Positions 36,810 through 46,449 of a stretch of 64,000 nt of DNA are shown here, piece by piece; the first letter of the stretch is position 1; each line of letters begins with the position of its first letter. The stretch lies in NCBI GenBank assembly GCA_949519155.1, contig CATIQU010000035.1, forward strand, positions 248,001 to 312,000. Reading direction: 5' to 3'. Under the pieces are notes generated by a model. The model made no database searches, was not told the origin of the DNA, and saw only the letters and a program-made list of their open reading frames with translations. Source of the stretch: Polaribacter sp. SA4-10. GTDB lineage: Bacteria; Bacteroidota; Bacteroidia; Flavobacteriales; Flavobacteriaceae. Both the position numbers and the translations under genes were made by a program.

Positions 36810-37799
36810 ATGAAACACAAAGATTACAACAACATAAATGATTTTTTAGAGGACGCTTCGTTTAAAAACTGGGTGCATCAAGAAAACGCTACCGATATTA
36901 ATTTCTGGAAACATTGGATCTATAACAATCCAGATCAAAAAGAGATTTTAAACCAAGCAAAAGATCTTGTATTAGGAATCTCTTTTAAGAAGGAATTTGT
37001 AAGCAAAGAAAAAGTTGCTTTTGAGTGGTCAAAATTAGAGGCTAAAATTCAAAAGAAACAAGCGGCACCAAAAAGAAAGCGAAGGTTTTTACAACCGTTT
37101 CGTATTGCAGCTTCCATTGCATTGCTTATTTCTGTAGGGTTTTACTTTTTAAGTGGAAGTCTTAAAATTACTCATAAGACTCATTTTGGTGAAATTTTAA
37201 AAATAAAGCTACAAGATGGTAGTGATGTTACTTTAAATTCAAACTCAAGTCTCTCCTACTACGAAAATGAAAGTAGAAAAGTGTGGCTTTCGGGGGAAGC
37301 TTTTTTTCAGGTAGATAAAAAAGTAACTACAAACGCAAAATTCTGGGTACTTACAAACGATTTATCTGTTGAAGTCTATGGAACTTCTTTTAATGTAAAT
37401 ACAAAAAAAGAAAAAACAGCGGTCTTTTTAGAGGAAGGAAATATTTGGTTAAAACTTAAAAATGCAGGAGACAAAAAGATGCTTCCTGGAAACTACCTCT
37501 CCTACTCTGCTGATAAAAAAGAAATATTAGAAGACATCAATATTTACAATCCTATCGTTAAAACTTCTTGGAAAGATGGTTCATTGCACTTCAAAAATAT
37601 TTCTTTAGAAGATGTGATGGAGAAAATTGAAGAAACGTATGGATATGCAATTGTTTTTAAAGATAAGAACAGTAAAAATATTCTAATAACTGGAGCGGTT
37701 CCGAATACAAATATCGATATTTGTATAAATGCGATTGAAAAATCTGCCAATGTCACCATATTGAAAAAAGACAATACGCTTGAAATAAGTAAGAAGTAA
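36810..37799 (+). CDS. FecR family anti-sigma factor
   Basis: 329 residues. A cytoplasmic N-terminal segment (1-90) that would hold the sigma factor, one membrane helix IAASIALLISVGFYFL at about 95-110, a periplasmic FecR domain (THFGEILKIKLQDGSDVTLN; VWLSGEAFFQV; VEVYGTSFNV), and a C-terminal DUF4974 domain (FKNISLEDVMEKIEETYGYA) which structurally resembles an STN domain. It would relay ligand-bound receptor status from the periplasm to the upstream sigma factor. Confidence 0.92.
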   Translation: MKHKDYNNINDFLEDASFKNWVHQENATDINFWKHWIYNNPDQKEILNQAKDLVLGISFKKEFVSKEKVAFEWSKLEAKIQKKQAAPKRKRRFLQPFRIAASIALLISVGFYFLSGSLKITHKTHFGEILKIKLQDGSDVTLNSNSSLSYYENESRKVWLSGEAFFQVDKKVTTNAKFWVLTNDLSVEVYGTSFNVNTKKEKTAVFLEEGNIWLKLKNAGDKKMLPGNYLSYSADKKEILEDINIYNPIVKTSWKDGSLHFKNISLEDVMEKIEETYGYAIVFKDKNSKNILITGAVPNTNIDICINAIEKSANVTILKKDNTLEISKK

Positions 37800-37826
37800 G
37801 AAGTAAGCATAACGCTATCTCGATAA

Positions 37827-40763
37827 ATGAAACAGAAACTAATAATCTTAAAATTAGTATGGATTCTATGTCTCATTTCAACTTGCCATTTAACGAAGGC
37901 TCAAACTAAAACAAATACTGAGATTGAGCTATCTCAATTACTAAATAAAATAAGTAATGAACACAAAGTATTCTTCACATACGACTCCAACCTTATTGGA
38001 AATAGACTCGTACAAGAAAGTGGATTCTTAAACTTATCTCTAAAAGAATCCATCTCTTTATTACAAAAGTTAACCCCTTTCAATTTTGATGATTTAGGGA
38101 ACGACTACTATGTTGTTTATTCAAAATATGAGGCGCCAAAGAGAAGAAGCAAATTTAAAGGAGACGTTTCAAATTATACGACAATTAATATAGACAGTAC
38201 GCTTCGTTATAAAACCGTCACCGTTAAAGGTATTGTTTTAAGTTCCGATAACATTCCTTTAAGCGGCGCTACTTTAAAAGACAACAAATCGTTGTTTGGG
38301 ACAACTGCCAATTCTGATGGAACATTTCAATTTAACATTCAAAGAGACAACAATATCGTTGTTAGTTTTTTGGGTCATGAAACGAAAACTCTCCAATTGA
38401 CCGCTAAAAAGTTTCATACCATTGTATTAGTCTCTGGACAAGAATTGGATGAAGTTAAAATTGTTGGCTCTCGAAATAAAAATAGAGTTGCAAACGACAC
38501 ACCTGTAGCTATCGACTTTATTGACATCGAAAATTCGGCATCAAAAAGTAGTCAATTAGAAATTAATCAATTATTACAATATGTCATTCCCTCTTTTAAC
38601 GCTTCAAAACAATCAGGTGCAGATGGTGCAGATCATATCGATCCGGCCACATTAAGAGGGTTGGGACCAGATCAAACACTAGTATTAATCAACGGAAAAA
38701 GAAGACATCAAGCTTCCTTAGTAAATTTATATGGAACTCGTGGAAGAGGGAATTCTGGAACGGACTTAAATGCCATTCCAATTTCTGCTATTAAAAGAAT
38801 TGAATTATTACGAGATGGTGCATCGGCGCAGTACGGTTCTGATGCCATTGCAGGAGTTCTCAACATTGTTTTAAGAGACGATGATGATGTTTTGAATGTA
38901 TGTTCTACTGTTGGCTTTCATAATTCAAATAGTACGGGAACACTACCTTCTAAAATAGATGGGTTTACTTATAAATTAGCATTGAATTATGGTGCTAAAA
39001 TTGCTAAGAAAGGATTTATAAACTTCTCTACAGAAGCATTGTCTTCAGATAACACGCTAAGACCTGGGACAATTAGTCGACAAAAATTTGGACAGGCTTC
39101 CGTAAAAAATGTGAGTTTCTTTTTAAATTCTGAAATCCCCATAGATGCTGCTACAAAGTTTTACTTAAATGGTGGTTTCAATTATAGAGATACAGAAGCA
39201 TTTGCTTTTACAAGAGCTATCGATAGTGAACGCAATGTTTTAGACATCTATCCAGATGGATTTAACCCTTTAATTACTTCCAATATTACCGACAATTCTT
39301 TTTCATTCGGATTCGTTACTAATTTTAAAGATTGGAATGTAGATATCAATAATACTTTTGGCCGAAATAATTTCCATTATTTTATAAAAAACACACTTAA
39401 TGCCACTTTAGAAGAGCACTCTCCAACAGAGTTTGATGCGGGTGGACATCAGTTAATTCAAAATACAACTAGTGTTGATTTTTCTAAATACTACAAAACC
39501 AAATCTCTTGGATACAATGTTGCTTTAGGACTCGAATATCGTTTGGATAAGTATAAAATATTTGCTGGCGAAGAAGCTTCTTATGCGTCCTATGATATTT
39601 ATGATGAAATGGTTACCTCTCAAACCCCCATTGCAAATTACAAAACATATAATGGTGTGATTCGCCCAGGAGGCGCGCAAGGTTTTCCGGGATATGCTCC
39701 GGAAAATGAAGTAGATCGGAATCGTTCTAATTTTAGTATTTATGCAGACACAGAGATAGATTTTACCAAAAAGTTCATGATTGGCACTGCATTGCGCTAT
39801 GAATATTACAGTGATTTTGGAAGTACACTTAATATAAAATTGGCTTCCAGATATCAAGTGAATCCAAAAGTAAACATTCGTGGTTCCTATAGCACAGGTT
39901 TTAGAGCACCATCATTAGCGCAAACCTATTACAATTTGACCTTTACCAACTTCATTGGAAACGTCCCTTCAGAGTCTTTATTAATTGCAAATAACAATCC
40001 GATTGCCCGCTCTTTTAATATTGATCAGTTAAAAGAAGAAAAGGCAAGAAACTTTAGTATTGGATTTACAACTAAAATTAGTCCTAATTTAAATGTTTCT
40101 ATTGATGCTTATTTTGTAGCCATAAAAGATCGAATCATTTTAAGTGGAAATTTTGATGCGTCATCGCTTGGATTTGGTTTGGATAACGTTCAGTTTTTTG
40201 CAAATGGAGTTGATACCCAAACAAAAGGGCTCGATATGGTTCTTAATTGGAAGAAAGTGCTGGACAATAGTAAAATTTCGATACATCTTTCGGGAAACGT
40301 AAATTACATGAAAATCACCGAGATAAAAAACAACGAATTGGATGCAGCCACTTTTTTTGGTGTTAGAAATCAGCAGTTTTTATTAGGGTCTGCTCCGAAG
40401 AGCAAATTTAATTTGAGTTTTAGCTACGAATTTAAAAAATTAGAAACCTCCATCAACTTCACTCGTTTTAGTAGCATCAAACTAATCGATTGGCAAATAC
40501 GGGAAGATATCGCAAATTTCAACAACTCAGCATCGGAACAACTAGATGCAGCAACGGACATTTACAAATCTAAAGTAACTACAGACCTGCATTTAAATTA
40601 TCAATTAAACACGGCTACAAACCTACAGTTGGGCGCCAATAATATCTTCAACATATACCCTTCAAAACAAAATGGTTTTACCGATAGTGGCGGCTTGTGG
40701 GACGCTACACAAATGGGAACGAATGGCGCTTTTTATTACACAAAATTAACGCTCAACCTATAA
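37827..40763 (+). CDS. TonB-dependent receptor with STN signalling domain
   Basis: Outer-membrane active transporter, 978 residues. Signal peptide about 1-26 (LVWILCLISTCHLTKAQ). STN (secretin/TonB N-terminal) domain about 30-105 (LSQLLNKISNEHKVFFTYDS; LNLSLKESISLLQKL), which contacts FecR in the periplasm. Carboxypeptidase-like regulatory domain about 130-210. Plug about 225-345 (VLINGKRRHQASLVNLYG, then LLRDGASAQYGSDAIAGVLN). The beta-barrel runs to the end and finishes in aromatic/leucine residues (YYTKLTLNL). STN plus FecI/FecR neighbours make it the probable signal sensor. No SusD-like partner is present, so it may not be a polysaccharide system; ligand unknown. Confidence 0.9.
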   Translation: MKQKLIILKLVWILCLISTCHLTKAQTKTNTEIELSQLLNKISNEHKVFFTYDSNLIGNRLVQESGFLNLSLKESISLLQKLTPFNFDDLGNDYYVVYSKYEAPKRRSKFKGDVSNYTTINIDSTLRYKTVTVKGIVLSSDNIPLSGATLKDNKSLFGTTANSDGTFQFNIQRDNNIVVSFLGHETKTLQLTAKKFHTIVLVSGQELDEVKIVGSRNKNRVANDTPVAIDFIDIENSASKSSQLEINQLLQYVIPSFNASKQSGADGADHIDPATLRGLGPDQTLVLINGKRRHQASLVNLYGTRGRGNSGTDLNAIPISAIKRIELLRDGASAQYGSDAIAGVLNIVLRDDDDVLNVCSTVGFHNSNSTGTLPSKIDGFTYKLALNYGAKIAKKGFINFSTEALSSDNTLRPGTISRQKFGQASVKNVSFFLNSEIPIDAATKFYLNGGFNYRDTEAFAFTRAIDSERNVLDIYPDGFNPLITSNITDNSFSFGFVTNFKDWNVDINNTFGRNNFHYFIKNTLNATLEEHSPTEFDAGGHQLIQNTTSVDFSKYYKTKSLGYNVALGLEYRLDKYKIFAGEEASYASYDIYDEMVTSQTPIANYKTYNGVIRPGGAQGFPGYAPENEVDRNRSNFSIYADTEIDFTKKFMIGTALRYEYYSDFGSTLNIKLASRYQVNPKVNIRGSYSTGFRAPSLAQTYYNLTFTNFIGNVPSESLLIANNNPIARSFNIDQLKEEKARNFSIGFTTKISPNLNVSIDAYFVAIKDRIILSGNFDASSLGFGLDNVQFFANGVDTQTKGLDMVLNWKKVLDNSKISIHLSGNVNYMKITEIKNNELDAATFFGVRNQQFLLGSAPKSKFNLSFSYEFKKLETSINFTRFSSIKLIDWQIREDIANFNNSASEQLDAATDIYKSKVTTDLHLNYQLNTATNLQLGANNIFNIYPSKQNGFTDSGGLWDATQMGTNGAFYYTKLTLNL

Positions 40764-40859
40764 ATTATTCCTTTTTCTGTACCAAATTTGGTTTTTCTTT
40801 GAAAAAAAAAGAAAAAATAAAGAGTATAAAAAACTATTTACTTACTTATAACTACAAGT

Positions 40860-40889
40860 CACCCATCCAGGTTTATCTGGAAACAGGTG
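40860..40889 (+). other. 5' UTR hairpin before the second TonB receptor
   Basis: CACC, two bases, TCCAG, loop GTTTAT, CTGGA, four bases, GGTG: a two-tier stem ending 34 bp before the receptor ATG. No T-run follows, so it is not a terminator. It might affect mRNA stability or translation of an abundant outer-membrane protein; that is inference. Confidence 0.3.
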
Positions 40890-40922
40890 ATATCACAAAC
40901 TTTATTAACTAATAATTTATTT

Positions 40923-43637
40923 ATGAAACAAAAGTATTTATTAAAATTATGTACAATTGCTTTTCTTTTGATGCTTCCTTTAGGGATGCTAGCACAAACT
41001 GTAAAAGGAAAAGTAACGGATTCAACTGGTGAAGGATTGCCATACATGAATATCGTAGAAAAAGGAACTGCTAACGGAGCGACTTCTGATGATTCAGGAG
41101 CATTTTCGATTACAGTAGGGAGCTTACCATCTACATTAGTAATCTCTTCTATGGGTTATGCTTCAAGAACAATTGAGATTACAAGTACTTCATTCGTAAC
41201 AATTGTTATGAAAGAAGACAATGCTTTAGATGAAATTATTTTAGTAGGATCTAGAACAGCTCCAAGAAGTAATGCAGATACTGCATTGCCAGTGGATGTT
41301 GTTGGTGTGAAAGAATTAATGTCTACAGGTCAAACCACTTTTGACAAGGCGTTACAATTTAGAATTCCATCATTTAACACAGTACAAACTCCTGTGAATG
41401 ACGCAACTTCTTTATTAGATCCGTACGAAATCAGAAACATGGGGCCAAGTAGAACTTTGGTATTAATTAATGGAAAGCGTAAAAACGTTAGTGCATTATT
41501 ATATACACAAGATTCTCCTGGACGTGGTGAAACAGGTACAGATATTTCTGCAATTCCTGTAGATGCTATTAAAAGTATTCAAGTATTAAGAGATGGTGCT
41601 TCTGCACAATATGGTTCTGATGCAATTGCAGGTGTAATCAATATTATCTTAAAAGACGATGTAAACAGAGGATCTGCAACATTAAGATCAGGAGTAACTT
41701 CTGAAGGAGATGGTGAAATGTTTGGAATTAGCATTAACAATGGTTCTTCTATCGGTGACGACAAAGGATTTATCAACTATACAATCGATTTTTCTAAAGT
41801 TGGATTGGCAAACAGACCAGGAATGGTAAGTGCAAAAGGGGAAGCATTTGGTGGAACTGGATTTGGTGCTGACTTAGCGGTTGTTGAAGAATTTTTAACA
41901 CGTAGACCAGACGCTGGAAACATTAACGGTTCTCCTGAAACAGTAGCAACAAAATTCTTAGTGAATGGTGCTTATGATTTATCTGAAGAGTCTAGATTGT
42001 ACTTTAATGCAGCCTATGTATTTAAAAAAGTAAATTCGTATGCAAACTACAGAACTCCATATTGGAAAGTAGCAACTGGAGACTTAGCGTATTTACAAGA
42101 TTTATTCCCTTCAAATCAAGCAGGTGGATTTGATGGTTATGTTCCTACTTTTGAAGGGGTATTAAATGACTTCAATGCAACTGTTGGAATTACTCGTAAA
42201 GTAAATGACTGGAATGTGGATGCTAGTGTTACCGTAGGTGGAAACGAGCAAACATACAAAGTAAACAACTCGCACAACGCAAGTGATAACTACCAGGCAT
42301 TAAGCCCTACAAGTTTTGATCCAGGAGGAACAGCTTTCAACCATGTTGTTGGAAATTTAGATGTATCGCGTTTACTTTCTGATAAAGTAAGTATTGGTAT
42401 GGGTGCAGAGTTTAGAAATGAAAATTTTGAAATCATTGCAGGAAAAGCTTCTTCTTATGTAGGAGGTGGTTCAGATTCTTTTTCAGGAAATGATCCTGTA
42501 AACTCTGGTATCTTTAACAGATATAACTTAGGTGGATATTTTAGTTTAGATTATGATGTATCTGACGCTTTTTTAATAAGTGGAACGGTACGTGGTGAAA
42601 ACTATTCTGATTTTGGAAATACATTTGTATACAAATTAAGTTCTCGCTACAAATTGTCTGATAAATTGACTATGAGAGGTTCTGTTTCTTCTGGATTTAG
42701 AGCACCAAGTTTACACCAGATTTATACTGAAAAATCTCAATACTCTTTTGCCGATGGTGGAGGAATTGATGTTGTAGGATTGGTAAACAATGTATCTCCG
42801 AAAGCGAGAGAATTAGGAATTCCTGCATTAAACCCAGAAAAATCGACAAACTTTACCGTTGGTTTTGGTGGAAAATTAACAAATAATGTAAGCTTCACAG
42901 TAGATTATTATAAAATTGATGTTGAAGACAGAGTAATTTATACAAACCAAATTGGTAAAAATCAATTCTTTATCAATGGTTTTGATACTACTACTTCTGG
43001 TATAGATTTTGTTTCAGGAATTTCAAACATTGAAATTGGTGAAGGCAAGTTAGCTTTAAACCTTTCTGGGAATTATACAATCGACAACAAAAGAACACAA
43101 GAAGTTCCTACGATCAATGTAACCAATGATGATGGTTCTGTAGATGCTGTTCCTGTTCTTGATAGATCTAACTTAGCGTTAATGTTCTCTTCTAGACCAA
43201 AAACAAAATGGATCTTAGGAGCAAACTATGACATCAATAAATGGGGTCTTTCTTTAAACAACACGTATTTCGGAAAAACAACATTTAGACAGAAGTTCAT
43301 GAGCGATGATTTAAGAACTGAGTTTACTCCAAAAGTGGTTACCGATTTAGCAATTAACTATCAAGCAACTGATAAATTATCGATTGCTTTAAATGTAAAC
43401 AACTTGTTAAATGTATTGCCAGAATGGGCGTTCAAAGCAGAAAATGCTGCAGGACAAGCAATCATAGACGATACAAGTATCATTTCTATTGCAGATGGTG
43501 GTTCTGGATTAACGCAACTTGAGAATGAAGCGAACGCGATTACATTTAATGGTCGTTACTCTCAAATGACGTATGATGGGTCTCACTTTAGCCAATTAGG
43601 AACTATGTTTAACTTATCATTAAACTACCAATTTTAA
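40923..43637 (+). CDS. TonB-dependent receptor (no STN domain)
   Basis: 904 residues from ATG 40923 (MKQKYLLKLCTIAFLLMLPL), the start that gives a proper signal peptide; the track adds 12 upstream residues. Carboxypeptidase-like domain about 28-100 (VKGKVTDSTGEGLPYMNIVE). Plug about 115-235 (VLINGKRKNVSALLYTQDSP, then VLRDGASAQYGSDAIAGVIN), barrel to the C-terminal LSLNYQF. It is clearly paralogous to the receptor just upstream, but lacks STN and has codon use suggesting higher expression (few rare-looking codons). A terminator follows. Substrate unknown; nearby SusD absent. Confidence 0.9.
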   Translation: MKQKYLLKLCTIAFLLMLPLGMLAQTVKGKVTDSTGEGLPYMNIVEKGTANGATSDDSGAFSITVGSLPSTLVISSMGYASRTIEITSTSFVTIVMKEDNALDEIILVGSRTAPRSNADTALPVDVVGVKELMSTGQTTFDKALQFRIPSFNTVQTPVNDATSLLDPYEIRNMGPSRTLVLINGKRKNVSALLYTQDSPGRGETGTDISAIPVDAIKSIQVLRDGASAQYGSDAIAGVINIILKDDVNRGSATLRSGVTSEGDGEMFGISINNGSSIGDDKGFINYTIDFSKVGLANRPGMVSAKGEAFGGTGFGADLAVVEEFLTRRPDAGNINGSPETVATKFLVNGAYDLSEESRLYFNAAYVFKKVNSYANYRTPYWKVATGDLAYLQDLFPSNQAGGFDGYVPTFEGVLNDFNATVGITRKVNDWNVDASVTVGGNEQTYKVNNSHNASDNYQALSPTSFDPGGTAFNHVVGNLDVSRLLSDKVSIGMGAEFRNENFEIIAGKASSYVGGGSDSFSGNDPVNSGIFNRYNLGGYFSLDYDVSDAFLISGTVRGENYSDFGNTFVYKLSSRYKLSDKLTMRGSVSSGFRAPSLHQIYTEKSQYSFADGGGIDVVGLVNNVSPKARELGIPALNPEKSTNFTVGFGGKLTNNVSFTVDYYKIDVEDRVIYTNQIGKNQFFINGFDTTTSGIDFVSGISNIEIGEGKLALNLSGNYTIDNKRTQEVPTINVTNDDGSVDAVPVLDRSNLALMFSSRPKTKWILGANYDINKWGLSLNNTYFGKTTFRQKFMSDDLRTEFTPKVVTDLAINYQATDKLSIALNVNNLLNVLPEWAFKAENAAGQAIIDDTSIISIADGGSGLTQLENEANAITFNGRYSQMTYDGSHFSQLGTMFNLSLNYQF

Positions 43638-43680
43638 TCTTACATCCTACGATATAAGAATAAAATAAGTATTTTATAAT

Positions 43681-43720
43681 GAAAACACCCAACACTTTTT
43701 TGTGTTGGGTGTTTTTTATT
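43681..43720 (+). terminator. Terminator after the TonB receptor pair
   Basis: Perfect 11-bp stem ACACCCAACAC / GTGTTGGGTGT with a T6 loop and a T-run after it. Confidence 0.9.
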
Positions 43721-43747
43721 GGAAGAAGTTTCATTTAATTAGGAAAA

Positions 43748-43779
43748 CAAAAAAATCCTGAATTTCTTCAGGATTTTTA
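43748..43779 (-). terminator. Terminator after the ferredoxin gene
   Basis: Stem AATCCTGAA / TTCAGGATT with a TTTC loop and A/T tracts on both sides; on the minus strand it follows the ferredoxin stop by about 22 bp. Confidence 0.8.
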
Positions 43780-43800
43780 TAATGATATAAACAATTCGTT

Positions 43801-44151
43801 TTATTTCGAATGCATAAATTTTTGTTTTTCTAGCAATGCTTCTTTGGTTTCCACATGGTCATCATCTGGCACACAACAATCTACAGGACAAACAGCAGCA
43901 CATTGTGGCTCTTCGTGAAAACCAACACATTCGGTACACTTATCTGCTACAATATAATAAATCTCGTCAGAAATAGGCTCCTGCGTCTCATCTGCATTCA
44001 TTGCTTTTCCGTTTGGTAAAACAACATTTCCTGTTAAATCTGTACCGTCAGCATGTTTCCAATCATCAGCTCCTTCGTAAATTGCTGTATTCGGGCATTC
44101 TGGCTCACATGCTCCACAGTTAATACATTCATCAGTAATTATAATTGCCAT
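43801..44151 (-). CDS. 4Fe-4S dicluster ferredoxin
   Basis: Small electron carrier, 116 residues from ATG 44151 ([20 protein letters not shown]). The 40 extra residues in the track, a hydrophobic stretch, come from the promoter region and are not coding. Cluster ligands: C9-x2-C12-x2-C15-x3-C19 at the N-terminus, and a second set [20 protein letters not shown] with the longer spacing typical of the Allochromatium-type ferredoxins, plus a C-terminal helix extension. It is divergent from the acyl-CoA reductase gene; a functional link is possible but not shown. Confidence 0.9.
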   Translation of the reverse strand: MAIIITDECINCGACEPECPNTAIYEGADDWKHADGTDLTGNVVLPNGKAMNADETQEPISDEIYYIVADKCTECVGFHEEPQCAAVCPVDCCVPDDDHVETKEALLEKQKFMHSK

Positions 44152-44173
44152 CGTTTTTTTCTTTGAGTTTATG

Positions 44174-44181
44174 TAACTTTG
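44174..44181 (+). promoter_or_regulatory. -7 element for the acyl-CoA reductase gene
   Basis: TAACTTTG, a perfect TAnnTTTG, 43 bp before the luxC-like ATG; no TTG at -33 spacing. It lies next to the opposed ferredoxin promoter. Confidence 0.4.
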
Positions 44182-44187
44182 CAGTTG

Positions 44188-44219
44188 CAAAAATAACGCC
44201 AATAAAACAGACAACCAAA
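44188..44219 (-). promoter_or_regulatory. Ferredoxin gene promoter
   Basis: The minus strand has TTTG (44216-44219), a 20-bp spacer and TATTTTTG (44188-44195): perfect match to the Bacteroidota consensus, 36 bp upstream of the ferredoxin ATG. This also confirms the start at 44151, since the longer ORF would begin upstream of the promoter. Confidence 0.75.
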
Positions 44220-44224
44220 ATATA

Positions 44225-45286
44225 ATGGATAGTATTGAAAATAGAATAAATGCTTTTGTAAAATTAGGCAATTTTTTAAGTCAGTTTTCCAACGAAGGCA
44301 TTCAAAAAAAAGAAACTGTTCTTTTGAATGAGCTGTTTTTTGATGGTTTTAAACATCAAATAAAAATAGCCCAAGAACACAATTCTTGGTTTACAAAAGA
44401 AGCTATTTTAGAAGCCCTCTACAACTGGTCTAATGCACTTACAAAAAGCAACTTACATATATTTACCGACACTTATAAACCCACCACGGTATCCTCAAAA
44501 AAAGTAGCGATTGTAATGGCAGGGAATATTCCCATGGTCGGTTTTCATGATTTTTTGGCAGTATTGATTTCTGGACATTCTGTTTTGGTAAAGCAATCTT
44601 CAAACGACAAACATTTATTGCCCTTTTTAGCGAAATATTTAGAACATATTGATCCGTATTTTAAAGGAAAAATTACTTTTACAGAAGGTAAATTAGCAGA
44701 CTTTGATGCCGTAATTGCTACCGGAAGCAACAATACTGCACGGTATTTTAAATATTATTTTAAAAACAAACCCAATATTATTCGAAAAAGCAGAAATTCT
44801 GTTGCTGTTTTAACAGGAAAGGAATCTGATCTTGAATTGGAAAAGCTCTCTAAAGATGTTTTTAACTATTTTGGCTTAGGTTGCAGAAGTGTTTCCAAAT
44901 TGTATGTCCCAAAAGGATATAATTTCGATGCCTTTTTTAATGGTATGTACAACAAAAGAGACCTCATTAACAATGCCAAATATGCCAACAATTACGATTA
45001 CAATAAGGCTGTATATTTAATGAGTGAATTTGATTTATTAGAAAATGGTTTCTTAATGATTAAAGAAGATGAAAGCTACTCCTCTCCTATTGCAACTGTA
45101 TTTTATGAATATTATCAAGATGAAACGAGTTTAAAAAACAAATTAGAAGCGGACAACGATAAAATTCAATGTATTGTATCGAATGGTTTTACAGCAAACG
45201 AAATTGCTTTTGGTGAAACTCAGAATCCACAATTATGGGACTATGCAGATGGAATTAATACCTTAGATTTTTTAGCTGGAATTTAA
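44225..45286 (+). CDS. Acyl-CoA reductase (LuxC-like)
   Basis: 353 residues, ALDH-fold fatty acyl-CoA reductase related to LuxC. Features: [20 protein letters not shown] (NADPH-binding fold), [16 protein letters not shown] and [15 protein letters not shown], in which the Cys is the acyl-accepting nucleophile. No other lux genes are present, so bioluminescence is not implied. This gene is usually found beside ferredoxin and serC in Flavobacteriaceae (recalled). The product aldehyde's use is unknown. serC follows after 28 bp, probably the same transcript. Confidence 0.85.
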   Translation: MDSIENRINAFVKLGNFLSQFSNEGIQKKETVLLNELFFDGFKHQIKIAQEHNSWFTKEAILEALYNWSNALTKSNLHIFTDTYKPTTVSSKKVAIVMAGNIPMVGFHDFLAVLISGHSVLVKQSSNDKHLLPFLAKYLEHIDPYFKGKITFTEGKLADFDAVIATGSNNTARYFKYYFKNKPNIIRKSRNSVAVLTGKESDLELEKLSKDVFNYFGLGCRSVSKLYVPKGYNFDAFFNGMYNKRDLINNAKYANNYDYNKAVYLMSEFDLLENGFLMIKEDESYSSPIATVFYEYYQDETSLKNKLEADNDKIQCIVSNGFTANEIAFGETQNPQLWDYADGINTLDFLAGI

Positions 45287-45314
45287 AAAAAGTGACACAT
45301 TAAAAATTCAAAAA

Positions 45315-46379
45315 ATGAAAAAACATAATTTTAGTGCAGGACCTTGTATTCTGCCACAAGAAGTGTTACAGAAAGCATCAGAAGCAATCCTCAATTTTAA
45401 TGATGATGATTTGTCATTGATTGAAATTTCTCACCGTAGCGGCTCATTTGTAGCGGTTATGGAAAAGGGAAGACAGCTAGCGCTGGAATTGCTAGGACTT
45501 GAAAACAAAGGGTACAAAGCCTTGTTTTTACAAGGGGGTGCCAGTTTAGAATTTTTAATGGTTGCCTATAATTTACTAGAGAAAAAAGCAGCCTATTTAA
45601 ATACGGGTACTTGGGCAGACAAAGCCATAAAAGAAGCCAAGGCTTTTGGAGAAGTGGTTGAAGTAGGCTCTTCAAAAGACAAGGGGTTTTCCTACATTCC
45701 AAAAGGGTATCCTATTCCAGAAGATATCGATTATTTTCACTGTACAAGTAACAATACCGTTGCAGGTACTCAAATGAAAGCATTTCCAAATACCAATGCA
45801 CCTTTGGTTTGTGATATGAGTTCAGATATTTTTTCACGTCAATTAGATTTCGAAAAATTCGATTTAATTTATGCTGGAGCACAGAAAAATATGGGACCCG
45901 CTGGAGCCACATTGGTTATTATTAAAGAAGAAATTTTAGGTAAAGTAACCAGACACATCCCGTCAATGTTAAATTACCAAACCCATATAGATAAAGACAG
46001 TATGTTTAACACACCGTCTGTTTTTGCCGTGTATGTTTCTACATTAACCATGCAATGGTTAAAAGACTTAGGAGGCATTCCGTTTATAGAAGCAGTAAAT
46101 AATAAAAAAGCAGCACTGCTGTATGCAGAGATTGACAGAAACCCCTTGTTTGAAGGAGTGGTCGCAAAAGAAGACCGAAGTACTATGAATGCTACTTTTG
46201 TCTTATCAGACCCTTCTTTAAAAGATACTTTTGATACCCTTTGGAAAGAAGCCGGAATCAATGGTTTAACAGGGCATAGAAGTGTTGGTGGGTATAGAGC
46301 AAGCATGTACAATGCGCTGCCATTATACAGCGTACAAGTATTGGTAAACGCAATGCAAGCATTAGAAAAAAATAAATAA
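45315..46379 (+). CDS. serC: Phosphoserine aminotransferase
   Basis: PLP class V aminotransferase forming phosphoserine from 3-phosphohydroxypyruvate. 354 residues. N-terminus HNFSAGPCILPQEVL, PLP lysine in LIYAGAQKNMGPAGATLV, and C-terminal GLTGHRSVGGYRASMYNAL. Directly ahead of serA. Confidence 0.95.
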   Translation: MKKHNFSAGPCILPQEVLQKASEAILNFNDDDLSLIEISHRSGSFVAVMEKGRQLALELLGLENKGYKALFLQGGASLEFLMVAYNLLEKKAAYLNTGTWADKAIKEAKAFGEVVEVGSSKDKGFSYIPKGYPIPEDIDYFHCTSNNTVAGTQMKAFPNTNAPLVCDMSSDIFSRQLDFEKFDLIYAGAQKNMGPAGATLVIIKEEILGKVTRHIPSMLNYQTHIDKDSMFNTPSVFAVYVSTLTMQWLKDLGGIPFIEAVNNKKAALLYAEIDRNPLFEGVVAKEDRSTMNATFVLSDPSLKDTFDTLWKEAGINGLTGHRSVGGYRASMYNALPLYSVQVLVNAMQALEKNK

Positions 46380-46449
46380 TTAAGCAATTTAAAAAAATAA
46401 TACACCCATTATTTACTTTTAAATTGTACACCTTAGAAAGAATTTTAGA

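Noticed and set aside
44152-44271. Hydrophobic 40-residue N-terminus of the ferredoxin ORF
   Set aside because: A perfect promoter lies within it; ferredoxin begins MAIIITDEC.
44225-45286. Bioluminescence locus
   Set aside because: Only a LuxC-like gene is present; no luxD, A, B or E nearby.
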